Source of the DNA: Halomonas sp.
GTDB lineage: Bacteria > Pseudomonadota > Gammaproteobacteria > Pseudomonadales > Halomonadaceae
Assembly (NCBI RefSeq): GCF_011050415.1
Contig: NZ_DRFS01000022.1
Span: 1-64,000 of the forward strand
DNA: 64,000 nucleotides
Direction: 5' to 3'
The notes below the pieces were generated by a model. That model saw only the letters and a list, made by a program, of their open reading frames with translations. It was not told the origin of the DNA and searched no databases. Position numbers and translations under genes: made by a program. Of the stretch, positions 63,562-64,000 are shown piece by piece. How positions within the stretch are numbered: the first letter of the stretch is position 1; every line of letters starts with the position of its first letter.

Positions 63562-64000
<439 letters not shown>

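Overview
The window looks like a chromosomal segment of a moderately halophilic gammaproteobacterium, most plausibly Halomonas or Vreelandella (Halomonadaceae). The evidence is acidic exported proteins, mid-GC genes packed on both strands, and a gene repertoire typical of that family: fused LplT-Aas, a DUF2157/DUF4401/GDYXXLXY operon, Gcd-type PQQ dehydrogenase and MsrPQ. The species call is inference. No tRNA, rRNA, CRISPR array or prophage was seen.

Layout. 0-1 kb: right end of an ISL3-type insertion sequence next to an AT-rich LysE-type exporter. 1-8 kb: msrP-msrQ, the three-gene DUF2157/DUF4401/GDYXXLXY membrane operon, an MscS-type channel whose end abuts a truncated higB toxin, and an orphan higA antitoxin. 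8-12 kb: an alpha/beta hydrolase and a periplasmic operon of Tat-exported flavin amine oxidase, cytochrome c and exported RidA. 12.4-19.1 kb: a very AT-rich biosynthetic island. 19.4-26.5 kb: a decayed second copy of the hydrolase, Aas, a LysR/EamA pair, RlmA and a cold-shock protein. 26.8-30 kb: an SDR/carboxymuconolactone decarboxylase/Atu4866 operon divergent from its AraC regulator, then a YqaE/Pmp3 protein. 30-44 kb: TonB receptor, Gcd, CurA-like reductase, RlpA-like protein, a four-repeat exported protein, a DUF3298 lipoprotein, exporter/LysR pair, cytochrome b, membrane protein and GDPD. 44-51.3 kb: an iron cluster (peptide/siderophore-type exporter, FhuF, FhuC-like, cytochrome b, siderophore-interacting protein, fused FhuB) with three Fur-box-like sites. 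51.4-64 kb: metabolic and stress genes (ltaE, FAD oxidase, speG, two tiny related proteins, poxB, phosphoesterase, soluble PQQ sugar dehydrogenase, MocR/MFS pair, CDF, GNAT) and the start of another hydrolase.

The standout is the 12.4-19.1 kb island. It encodes a free-standing NRPS adenylation domain whose ten specificity residues spell the threonine code DFWNIGMVHK, a separate carrier protein, a SyrB2-like non-haem iron halogenase with the diagnostic His-X-Ala iron site, an AlaX/ThrRS-like tRNA-editing protein, a DMT exporter, a type II thioesterase, an XRE-cupin regulator and a convergent Sfp-type phosphopantetheinyl transferase. No condensation domain or further NRPS module is present. The simplest reading is a self-contained pathway: threonine is activated, loaded on the carrier, chlorinated to 4-chlorothreonine, released by the thioesterase and exported. 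The editing protein would deacylate mischarged tRNA as self-resistance. The parts are seen in the sequence; the product and the resistance role are inferred.

A second recurring pattern is a set of short tandem duplications (12-21 bp, 2-4 copies) that begin at or just after stop codons at eight separate places, several of them creating in-frame backup stops.
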